Assembly (NCBI RefSeq): GCF_900585905.1
Contig: NZ_UTVH01000053.1
Span: 211,096 to 275,095 of the forward strand
Reading direction: 5' to 3'
Origin: Pseudomonas viridiflava
GTDB taxonomy: Bacteria > Pseudomonadota > Gammaproteobacteria > Pseudomonadales > Pseudomonadaceae
DNA length: 64,000 nucleotides
Part shown: piece by piece, positions 29,411 through 39,229 of the stretch
Numbering within the stretch: position 1 is the first letter of the stretch
Layout: each line of letters starts with the position of its first letter
The notes under the pieces: model-generated
Database searches by the model: none
Told to the model about the DNA's origin: nothing
The model's input: only the letters and a program-made list of their open reading frames with translations
Made by a program: the position numbers and the translations under genes

Positions 29411-31189
29411 ATGAGTAACTTGAGCCCTCCGGTGTTGCTGCGCGTGCCTGCGCCAACGCAGTCGAGCCTGACGTTCTGTGAGCCGACGCCCAAGGACCTC
29501 AAGCGCTGGATCGCGACGTTGCCCAAGGCCAACCTGGGCGAAACCGCGCGGCAGCTCTATCAAGGCCTGAGTGAACTCAATCATCTGCTGACCCCCAGCG
29601 ATAATCGCCTGCAAATGCTTGAGCTGCTGCGTCCGGAAGTGCAATTCGTGTGCAAGCACCTGGAGCGTCACTTCCTCAATCAGGCAGTGGTGCTCGAAGA
29701 GCGTCCGCGCAAGGTGGCCAACCTGTGTCAGGCGCTGCAAAACCACCTTGCGGTGGGTTACAAATTGATCATCGGCCGCGTGTCGCAGCGCCCTGCCAGA
29801 GATCGTCTGCCCATGCTGACCACCGCATTGCAGCGCGCCCTGCAATGCCTTAACGGCCCGTTGATCCGCGCCAATCAGCTGTATTGTCCGGTGCAGGACG
29901 GGCTTTGGCTGGAAATGCACAAGATTTACCAGATCGCCTGCCAGCATGACCTGCAGCATCAGCCGGTCAATGACGAGCAGGCGCTGCACGTCAAGGCCTT
30001 GAGCGTCGAGCAGACCTATATCATTGGCCTGCTGATGGGTTGTTCGCGCTGCAATCAGATGCGCCAGATCAATATCGGTCGGCTGGCCGACGTGCTCGAC
30101 GCCTGGAGCACGCTGGTCAGGCTGCAGGCACCGGCGGATGAAAACAGCCTGTTCGCGCTGGCAACGAGTCAGGACAAACCGCCCCTGTACAAGACCCTGT
30201 TCCCGCCAGACGAGCATGCCAGCCTGCTGGGGCTGGACACCCAGGCGCTGTCGGCGATGATCCATCGCTACATGGAAACGCCCGCTGACCAGCGCGCGCA
30301 ATCGCCTCTGCTGGTGCCCCCCGGGTTTTCACCTGACTTGCTCGAACACCTGGCGGCAGCCTGGGGCAACGCTGCCGAACGCTCGTTTCAGCGCACGCCG
30401 GGCCAAGGCACGCTCAACCTGTGCATCGGCATGAGTGCGCTGCATTTCTACCTGGGTGGCAAACGTTCGTTCAATGACATGCTGCAGGTGCCCACCAGCA
30501 AAGCCGCGCAATTCAGCGCCCAGCGCGGCGGCGACAAGGCAGTGGACCCTTGGGCGACGGCGTTTGACAGCCAGCGTGGCAGCTCGTCCGAGGTATTGCT
30601 GCCGTATGAAGAAATCCAGTATCAGCAGCCTGATGGCGAGAGCAGTGATGCCAACGCGCAACAGTCGTTTCCCACCTTCGACCTGCTGATCATCAATCAC
30701 AGCCCGGGCGGTTATTGCCTGGCCTGGCCCAGAGAAGTGCCGCCACAACTGCAGGCCGGCGAGCTGGTGGGCATTCAGGATGCGGCTGGCCAGGGCTGGA
30801 GCGTTGCCGTGATTCGCTGGGTGCGCCAGGTGCGCGGCGGCGGTACGCAGATGGGCATCGAGCTGATCGCGCCTTTTGCCCAGGCGTGCGGCTTGCAGAT
30901 CGTGCGCCCCGAGCACCACAGCCCTTACATGCGTTCGTTGCTGTTGCCTGAAGTCCGCGCCGTGGAACAGCCGCCGACGATTCTCGCGCCACGACTGCCA
31001 TTCAAGACCGGCAACAACGTGATGATCAACATCGCCGGTCACGAACATCCAGGCTTGCTGGGCCATCAACGCACCAGCAGCGGCAGCTACAACCAGTTCG
31101 AATACCAGACTTTCGACGCTCCGGGCACACCGGGCCTTGGCGACGCGAAACCGGATCAGGAATTCGACTCGCTGTGGTCGTCGCTTTAA
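29411..31189 (+). CDS. fimW: FimW-like protein with C-terminal PilZ-like domain, candidate c-di-GMP effector
   Basis: The 592-aa soluble protein begins MSNLSPPVLLRVPAPTQSSL. The N-terminal two thirds are helical and carry no motif that I recognise (a conserved-looking LPKANLGETARQLYQGLSEL lies near 30). The region at about 430-520 has PilZ-like features (NHSPGGYCLAW, MGIELI). Position and length match the P. aeruginosa gene next to psd (about PA4958) reported as the c-di-GMP receptor FimW; this match is from memory. In PAO1 its neighbour is fimX, which is absent here. The start is ATG 29411 with a distant GGAG. Confidence 0.65.
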   Translation: MSNLSPPVLLRVPAPTQSSLTFCEPTPKDLKRWIATLPKANLGETARQLYQGLSELNHLLTPSDNRLQMLELLRPEVQFVCKHLERHFLNQAVVLEERPRKVANLCQALQNHLAVGYKLIIGRVSQRPARDRLPMLTTALQRALQCLNGPLIRANQLYCPVQDGLWLEMHKIYQIACQHDLQHQPVNDEQALHVKALSVEQTYIIGLLMGCSRCNQMRQINIGRLADVLDAWSTLVRLQAPADENSLFALATSQDKPPLYKTLFPPDEHASLLGLDTQALSAMIHRYMETPADQRAQSPLLVPPGFSPDLLEHLAAAWGNAAERSFQRTPGQGTLNLCIGMSALHFYLGGKRSFNDMLQVPTSKAAQFSAQRGGDKAVDPWATAFDSQRGSSSEVLLPYEEIQYQQPDGESSDANAQQSFPTFDLLIINHSPGGYCLAWPREVPPQLQAGELVGIQDAAGQGWSVAVIRWVRQVRGGGTQMGIELIAPFAQACGLQIVRPEHHSPYMRSLLLPEVRAVEQPPTILAPRLPFKTGNNVMINIAGHEHPGLLGHQRTSSGSYNQFEYQTFDAPGTPGLGDAKPDQEFDSLWSSL

Positions 31190-31272
31190 CTTTAATTGGA
31201 TAAACGGGACGTGGGACCGGCTTCAGCGCGGAATATAAAATTCCCCCAGGCATCAGCCCAGCAACTGAAACA

Positions 31273-32499
31273 TCAACCGCGCCCTTCCCGATCGCGAACG
31301 CCCAGCAGATAAAGTACGCCATCCAGGCCCAGGGTCGAGATCGCCTGCTGCGCCGACTGTTTGACCAGAGGCTTGGCCCGGAACGCCACACCCAGGCCGG
31401 CAATTGCCAGCATCGGCAGGTCGTTGGCGCCATCACCTACCGCGATGGTCTGATCCAGGCTCAGGCCTTCCTTGCCCGCCAGCTCGCGCAGCAGATCGGC
31501 CTTGCGCTGCGCATCGACGATGGGTTCTACCGCGACGCCGGTGCATTTGCCGTCCACCACTTGCAGCTCGTTGGCGAAGACATAGTCGATGCCCAGCTTT
31601 GCCTGCAGCTGCCTGGCGAAATAGGTAAAGCCGCCGGAGAGGATCGCCGTCTTGTAACCCAGGCGTTTGAGTTCGGCAAACAGCGTCTCGGCGCCCTCGG
31701 TCAGCCGCAATGACGCGCCAATCTGGTCGAGCACGCTGATGTCCAGCCCTTTGAGCAACGCCAGACGCTCCTTGAAGCTGGCGCTGAAGTCCAGCTCGCC
31801 ACGCATTGCCCGCTCGGTGATGGCCGAGACCTGCTCGCCAACCCCATGGGCTTTGGCCAATTCATCGATGACCTCGGCCTCGATCAGTGTCGAATCCATA
31901 TCGAACACCGCCAGCCGACGATGACGACGCAGCAGGTTGTCCTGCTGAAAAGCGATGTCGATGTTGAGCGCCTGCGCGGCCTTCAGAAAGTCTGCACGCA
32001 GGGCGGCCGCGTCCGCAGGCTCCCCGGACAAGGAAAATTCGACACAGGCCTTGCTGTTGCTATCAGCTGCAGTGGGCATGTGGCGCGCGGACAGCCGATC
32101 CATGCGTTCGATCTTCAGGCCATGGCTGTCAGTCAGTGCGCTGACGCAGTGCACCTGTTCAGCCGTTACCTTGCGGCTCAGCAGCGTCACGATGTGCCGG
32201 GGCGCGCGCTCGCTGGCCACCCAGCGCTGGTAATCCTGCTCGCTGAGCACGCTGAAACTGGCGTGCAGGCCGACAGGTTCAGTGATGGCGAGCAGTTGCG
32301 CGCGCAGGCTGTCTACCCCGGCGGCGGCTTGCACATCCATGGGCACCTCGATCAGCACATTCATCGCCAGGGCGCCATGGACCACCGCCTGATCGATATC
32401 CAGGATGCTGACTTCATGGCGGGCGAGCATGCCGGTAATGGCCGCAATAAGGCCGCAACGCTCTGCGCCGGTGATGTTGATCAGGACGATTTCGCGCAA
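31273..32499 (-). CDS. serB: Phosphoserine phosphatase SerB
   Basis: The 408-aa protein starts at TTG 32499 (MREIVLINITGAERCG), with a GGGG ribosome-binding site. Two N-terminal ACT-type regions (about 1-180) are followed by a HAD phosphatase domain with DMDSTLIEAEVID (about 200-212, motif I DxDxT), SGGFTYFARQL (about 286) and GDGANDLPML (about 357, motif IV). It makes serine from phosphoserine. It is convergent with the FimW-like gene and divergent from the ytjB homologue, the usual serB neighbour. Confidence 0.93.
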   Translation of the reverse strand: MREIVLINITGAERCGLIAAITGMLARHEVSILDIDQAVVHGALAMNVLIEVPMDVQAAAGVDSLRAQLLAITEPVGLHASFSVLSEQDYQRWVASERAPRHIVTLLSRKVTAEQVHCVSALTDSHGLKIERMDRLSARHMPTAADSNSKACVEFSLSGEPADAAALRADFLKAAQALNIDIAFQQDNLLRRHRRLAVFDMDSTLIEAEVIDELAKAHGVGEQVSAITERAMRGELDFSASFKERLALLKGLDISVLDQIGASLRLTEGAETLFAELKRLGYKTAILSGGFTYFARQLQAKLGIDYVFANELQVVDGKCTGVAVEPIVDAQRKADLLRELAGKEGLSLDQTIAVGDGANDLPMLAIAGLGVAFRAKPLVKQSAQQAISTLGLDGVLYLLGVRDREGRG

Positions 32500-32568
32500 G
32501 ACGCACCCCAAGAGTGGAAAAAAACCGCATTCTAACCACATTCAGTGACCATCGGGCACAGCCAGCGC

Positions 32569-32597
32569 TTTGCCGCTACTGGGTCGCTCGTTATACT
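32569..32597 (+). promoter_or_regulatory. Sigma70 promoter of the AhpA/YtjB-family gene
   Basis: TTTGCC (32569-32574) and TATACT (32592-32597) are 17 bp apart, about 33 bp upstream of the chosen GTG start. This excludes in-frame starts that lie inside the promoter. Confidence 0.65.
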
Positions 32598-32629
32598 GCG
32601 CGGCAACTTCCCCGAAAGAGCCGTGCTCT

Positions 32630-34180
32630 GTGAACCGGCCCACGCCTGTTAAATCCGATAATTTCTTCCTGCTGATCTTCCGGGCATTGCGTCATCGCCG
32701 GGTTCCGATTGCATTGCGCATCGCCAGCCATAACGTGATCCTCGTCTCCCTGGCGTTGCTGATCTACGCCGGGGTGATGGGCCTGCAGTTCAAGCAGGCC
32801 ATGCACGAGCAGGCCGACGCGCTGGGTCAGGCCCTGACCACGCAGACCGCCACCTCTGCCACCGAGCTGCTGGTGTCCAACGACATCCTCAGTCTCAATG
32901 TGCTGCTGGGCAATCTGGTGAAGAACCCGCTGGTGGCCCATGCCGCGATCTACAGCGTGGACAACCGTATTCTCGCCGAAGCCGGCCAGCGCCCGAAAAA
33001 CGGCCTGCTGGGTGAAGCCGAGGGCTTGTACGAAATCAAGATCACCTTCCAGGACGTGATGGCCGGGCATTTGCGCATCAGCCTGGATATGTCCCAGTTC
33101 CAGCAGCCCATGACCATCAGCCTGCAAAGCATGGGCATCCTGGCCGGGATTCTGCTGGCGCTGGCGCTGGCGCTGAGCCTGCGTCTGGGCCGGCAGATTT
33201 CCACGCCCCTGATGCAGCTGCGCATCTGGCTGCGCGACATCGATCCCTACACCCCGGCCACCGAGCGCCAGGATGAAGTCGGCGATCTGGCTCGCCAGCT
33301 ACGCACCTCTTTCGCCCCGCCTGTGCCGGAGCCAGTGCCCGAACCCGAGCCGGAATATGCCGAAGAAGACTCGGACGAGGATGAAGATGACACCGCAGAG
33401 CACCCCCTGCCGGTAAAAAATCGCACCTCGCGCGAACCCGGCTTCGACGAAGCACCCAAGCCACGCCTGCCTGCACCGCCGGTCCAGCGCCGTCTGGTGG
33501 CCGAGGAAGATGAAGAAGACGAAGGCGACGATCCGTTTGCCGATCTGCGCGACACCTCGAACTCGCCTGCGGTGGTCAGCAAGGTTGTCGCACCGAGCAC
33601 GCCACAGCCAAGCGCCGTTCTGGCCGTTCAGCTCGGTTCGCAGGACCAGTTGCGGCGCCTGCCCCGCGCCCGCCTGACCGATCTGCTGCAACGCTATCGG
33701 GACTGTCTGGATCAGGCCTCGTCGCTGTATGACGGCGAGCTGCATACCCTTAACGACGGCAGCACTCTGATGCTGTTCCACAGCCAGGAAAGCGGCGAAG
33801 ACTACCTGACCAACGCCATCTGCTGCGGCGAGCTGCTGCGCGCCTTGAGCCATGCCCTGCAAATCGAAGTCGCCGACAGCGGCATCACGTTGCAGCTGCA
33901 ACTGGGCCTGACCCTCGGCGAAGGCCTGGCGGGCATGAGCCAGATCGACCTGCTGCTGACCGAGACCGCTCAGGATGCCCTGGCCCTGTCGCAACACAGC
34001 CGCAACCTGCTGCTGGTGGAGCGCAAGATCAACGACGATGCACTGATTCGTCAGCGTGCACGTATCCGCCCCATTGCCAGCCCGGAAGGCGCCTGCTGTG
34101 TCGAACGCCTGATGGAGCCTTATCCGTCGATGCTGGAACGGCAACTGGCACGCATGCACGAGATCGCGCGCAAGGTGTAA
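32630..34180 (+). CDS. AhpA/YtjB-family inner-membrane protein
   Basis: The 516-aa protein starts at GTG 32630. It has an N-terminal membrane helix (NVILVSLALLIYAGVMGLQF, about 25-45), a periplasmic segment (about 45-165) and a second helix (MGILAGILLALALALSLRLG, about 168-187), followed by a HAMP-like stretch. A low-complexity acidic/Pro-Glu linker (about 225-270) precedes a C-terminal domain (about 330-510). The Smp/YtjB family sits next to serB in many gammaproteobacteria, which supports the call. The C-terminal domain resembles neither a GGDEF nor a kinase domain that I can identify. The biochemical role is unknown. Confidence 0.75.
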   Translation: MNRPTPVKSDNFFLLIFRALRHRRVPIALRIASHNVILVSLALLIYAGVMGLQFKQAMHEQADALGQALTTQTATSATELLVSNDILSLNVLLGNLVKNPLVAHAAIYSVDNRILAEAGQRPKNGLLGEAEGLYEIKITFQDVMAGHLRISLDMSQFQQPMTISLQSMGILAGILLALALALSLRLGRQISTPLMQLRIWLRDIDPYTPATERQDEVGDLARQLRTSFAPPVPEPVPEPEPEYAEEDSDEDEDDTAEHPLPVKNRTSREPGFDEAPKPRLPAPPVQRRLVAEEDEEDEGDDPFADLRDTSNSPAVVSKVVAPSTPQPSAVLAVQLGSQDQLRRLPRARLTDLLQRYRDCLDQASSLYDGELHTLNDGSTLMLFHSQESGEDYLTNAICCGELLRALSHALQIEVADSGITLQLQLGLTLGEGLAGMSQIDLLLTETAQDALALSQHSRNLLLVERKINDDALIRQRARIRPIASPEGACCVERLMEPYPSMLERQLARMHEIARKV

Positions 34181-34229
34181 TGCTGTTGTCGGTGCCCGCT
34201 TGCGGCGCCCGCTTGCAGAGCCCGCTTAC

Positions 34230-34277
34230 GGCGCCCACTAAAAAGCCCGCAACGATGCGGGCTTTTTAGTGGGCGCC
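34230..34277. terminator. Perfect 21-bp inverted-repeat terminator
   Basis: A 21-bp arm running from GGCGCCCACTA through AAAAGCCCGC is repeated exactly in inverse orientation after the 6-nt loop AACGAT. The central GCCCGC/GCGGGC stem has T5 on both sides, so it can end transcription from both convergent genes. Confidence 0.9.
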
Positions 34278-34296
34278 TATCTGGAAGCGGAGAACG

Positions 34297-34992
34297 CTAG
34301 AAGCGGAACACTTCAAGGTCTGTGCGGATGGGCGAAGCCATGGGTATCTTTGGCTTGTCCTGGGTTTTGGAGCGGGCGACCGGTGCTTTCCTGGGCTCCG
34401 CCAGCGGCTGCCAGGAAACCGGCTTGACCGCTGTGCTCAACTGATCAGCCAGACGCTGAAGCAGCAAGCCCTGGGCGCGGACCTGATCGGCAGAAGTGCC
34501 CGCGTGCAGCTCTTCAAGGTGAATGATGCGGCTGTCCCGGACATGCCCCCTGCGATCCAGCAGGCGCCATTGCGCATCGAGAATTGCGGGCTGTTTGACC
34601 CCGGAATCCAGACGCGTGATGGACAACACGACCTGTACATCAGGGGTAAAGCTGGCTGCAGCGGGGGCCAGTACAACGCGCTGGCTGTCGAGTTTCCACG
34701 CCAGCTGGCGCAGCAACAACTGATCGATATCAGCAGAGAGACTGCCGGCCCAGCGGCCTTCGTTGGACGCCGTCAGGCTGCCATCAGGCTGGCGCTGAAG
34801 CAGGGTTTCGCGTTGCAGGTAATCGGCCACCGAAACGGGCCCGAGCAGCACGGCCAGGCCGTTATTGCGCGAAGGCTGGCCCGGCGAGCCGCTGTCCAGC
34901 TGATACAGCGCCGCCGGCTTGTGACCGGCGCAGCCCGTCAGGCCAAGCACGCCAGTTATCAATAAAACAAAGGGAAGGCGTAGAAAATTCAT
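34297..34992 (-). CDS. PqiC-like ABC transport auxiliary lipoprotein
   Basis: The 231-aa protein starts at ATG 34992. A lipoprotein signal peptide ends in the lipobox LTGC (MNFLRLPFVLLITGVLGLTGC), so it is an outer- or inner-membrane-anchored periplasmic protein. The family (ABC-type auxiliary/DUF330, PqiC) supports MCE-type lipid transport through the periplasm, but no pqiA/pqiB-like genes lie beside it. The core LLGPVSVADYLQRETLLQR (about 50-68) and the C-terminal Pro/Lys-rich tail are visible. It is convergent with the YtjB-family gene. Confidence 0.8.
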   Translation of the reverse strand: MNFLRLPFVLLITGVLGLTGCAGHKPAALYQLDSGSPGQPSRNNGLAVLLGPVSVADYLQRETLLQRQPDGSLTASNEGRWAGSLSADIDQLLLRQLAWKLDSQRVVLAPAAASFTPDVQVVLSITRLDSGVKQPAILDAQWRLLDRRGHVRDSRIIHLEELHAGTSADQVRAQGLLLQRLADQLSTAVKPVSWQPLAEPRKAPVARSKTQDKPKIPMASPIRTDLEVFRF

Positions 34993-35171
34993 CGTCCCGT
35001 CCAAGTGGCCGCCGCAAGGCGAACCACAGTGAATATAACCACAAAGTCGTACAGGCATTCAGCCACGCTTGCGCGTCAAGACGTCATATCATCCGTGAAT
35101 ATGCGTCCTGACTCCAGCGATTATGTGGCGATCTTCATGGCAAAACGAAGACCACTTGCGCAGTCGCGCTG

Positions 35172-37436
<2,265 letters not shown>

Positions 37437-37446
37437 GCGTGCCTCA

Positions 37447-37968
37447 TTATTTCGTGGTCTGGCGCAGCAGCATGGTGCCGCCGCGCTGAGTGAATTCAAG
37501 TTGTTTCATCGCGCTCATGCCCAGCAATACCTGTTCGCCGTCGAACCCGGGCACCACCAGCGCACGCACGTCGCGCAGCACGATGTCGCCCAGTTGCAGG
37601 CGCTGGATCTGGGTGCGAAAACCCTGACTGCGGCCATTGGCCGTGTTGACCCAGACGGGCGCACCGCGTTGCAGCTGCAGGGCTTCGGCCAGGGTTGCCG
37701 GAACTGCCACGTCGGTGGCGCCGGTATCCAGTAAAAACTGCACCGTATGGTCGTTGATCGTGCCGGTGGTGACGAAATGCCCCTGGCGGTTGCTGACCAG
37801 TTGCACCTCGATGTAACCATCGCCATGTTGCGAAGTGACCACCACATTGGGGTTTTCCTGGCGCTGCTCCCACTCGCCAAAAAAGCGCGTGGCCAGAAAC
37901 AACGCGGCGCCCCAGGCCACAAACATCAGCACCTTGCCCGCACGCCTGCCGGGAGGCTGCGGGTTCAT
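37447..37968 (-). CDS. Retropepsin-like aspartic protease, membrane-anchored
   Basis: The 173-aa protein has a short basic N-terminus and one membrane helix ([19 protein letters not shown], about 13-31). A single clan AA aspartic protease domain follows, with the catalytic [13 protein letters not shown] motif (about 80-92) and the hydrophobic-hydrophobic-Gly flap-type ending [13 protein letters not shown]. One domain alone implies a dimer. It belongs to the TIGR02281-type family found in Proteobacteria. It starts 1 base inside the preceding gene (ATGA overlap) and ends 10 bp before parC. Confidence 0.85.
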   Translation of the reverse strand: MNPQPPGRRAGKVLMFVAWGAALFLATRFFGEWEQRQENPNVVVTSQHGDGYIEVQLVSNRQGHFVTTGTINDHTVQFLLDTGATDVAVPATLAEALQLQRGAPVWVNTANGRSQGFRTQIQRLQLGDIVLRDVRALVVPGFDGEQVLLGMSAMKQLEFTQRGGTMLLRQTTK

Positions 37969-39002
37969 TTACCTGCGCTCCAGCCACCGACAGGCGCGGC
38001 AAAGCGCCAGACGATCGGGCGTTTCTCGCCATCGGCGCGCTCGCCGAAATTGTTATCCACGCCTATCCAGGCACCGGTTTCATCAACGACCAGGGCCTCG
38101 GTCAGGCCGAATTTCTGATCGTAGAGCCGCTGGGGTTTGAGCGCCTCTGCGGAAAATGACCAGCAATGTTCGCTGGCACCTGTTTGCAGAGATCGACGAC
38201 AGATGCGATAGGCCGATCGCTCGAGGGCATACAGCTTGCCGTTGAACAGCGACAGGTCAGCGAAATCCCGGGATACCGATTTGCCACCCACTTGCGGCGG
38301 TAAGACGTCCTTGCCCGGCTCGGTTCGCAGAACGCAACTGCCCTTGCAGCGCCAGCTATCGCTTACGCGGCTCACCACCAGTAATCCGCGTTGTTCTCGC
38401 TCGGCCGCCAACCACAAACGATCGCCTTCGGCGCTGATCGCCAGGCCTTCGAAAATGGCGTTGAAATGTTGCAGCATGCCTTTGGCGCGTGCTTGAGCCA
38501 CCAGCTCGGCAGGCAATTTCAACCAGGCCGGACTGCCATCGACCGGCACTTCGAGCACTTCGGCGTGAGCTTCGCTGACCACATATTTATTGCCAGCGGT
38601 GTCGCAACTGATGCCTTCGAAATCCAGACTGCCACCGCGTACGAAGGACGAGAGTTTGGCCAGGGAGCGTAAATTGGCGGGCAACTCACTGTCCGGCACT
38701 GGCGGCACATCAATGGTAACCGGCTGCGCCTGCCAGACGGTCTGCGCTGTGTCCATGCGGTACAGCACGTTATCGTCGCGATCAGAAATCGCCCACAATT
38801 GGCCATTGCACACCGCCAGCCCCGACAGATTGCCACCGACCATGCCGTCCACCTGATGCTCGGAGACCAGTTCCAGTTGCGTCAGGGGGGCTGCGAAAGC
38901 TGTAGTGGCAGTTGCCATCAGAATCCCGGCCATCACCAGCAGTGCGCAGGAGCGCACGAAGGTTACGACGCCCGCGATGCGGTGTGTCAGGCCAACCGCC
39001 AT
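37965..39002 (-). CDS. Secreted esterase-like/phytase-like family protein
   Basis: From ATG 39002 the protein has 345 aa. A signal-like hydrophobic stretch (LLVMAGILMATATTAFA-A, about 20-37) suggests export. The rest is a beta-propeller-like protein of the phytase-like/SdiA-regulated family (GNLSGLAVCNGQLWAISDRDDN, SLDFEGISCD, FEGLAISAEGDRLWLAAERE), with several Asp/Gly-rich turns. The start region lies in a REP-derived sequence that also gives a GAGG ribosome-binding site; the frame stays open to 39230, at the parE stop. The substrate is unknown. The next gene overlaps by ATGA. Confidence 0.75.
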   Translation of the reverse strand: MAVGLTHRIAGVVTFVRSCALLVMAGILMATATTAFAAPLTQLELVSEHQVDGMVGGNLSGLAVCNGQLWAISDRDDNVLYRMDTAQTVWQAQPVTIDVPPVPDSELPANLRSLAKLSSFVRGGSLDFEGISCDTAGNKYVVSEAHAEVLEVPVDGSPAWLKLPAELVAQARAKGMLQHFNAIFEGLAISAEGDRLWLAAEREQRGLLVVSRVSDSWRCKGSCVLRTEPGKDVLPPQVGGKSVSRDFADLSLFNGKLYALERSAYRICRRSLQTGASEHCWSFSAEALKPQRLYDQKFGLTEALVVDETGAWIGVDNNFGERADGEKRPIVWRFAAPVGGWSAGK

Positions 39003-39215
39003 CGCTGCCTCGCGTTGCTCGTGAGCGCCTACAGGTCGCGCAATCCTCAAGGAGCGACCGGGGTGGCGTCCACCTTGCTCGCGATTCGATCTGCAAGCCG
39101 CTGGAAATAGTAGCTCGATTGCCGCCATCGCGAGCAAGCTCGCTCCCACAGAGGTCAGGGATGCGACGCAGCCCTGCATGAAACGCACGATATTGCAGGA
39201 GCGACCGGGGTGGCG
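38997..39215. repeat. Cluster of REP elements between parE and the phytase-like gene
   Basis: At least three REP-type arms are visible: 38998-39034 (34 of 35 bases identical to the right arm of the element at 55071-55105), an arm near 39050-39095 containing GGAGCGACCGGGGTGGCG and CTTGCTCGCGA, and 39126-39149 (CATCGCGAGCAAGCTCGCTC), plus another GGAGCGACCGGGGTGGCG at 39198-39215. They reach into the predicted 5' end of the phytase-like gene. Confidence 0.8.
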
Positions 39216-39229
39216 AATGCCGCCTGGCA

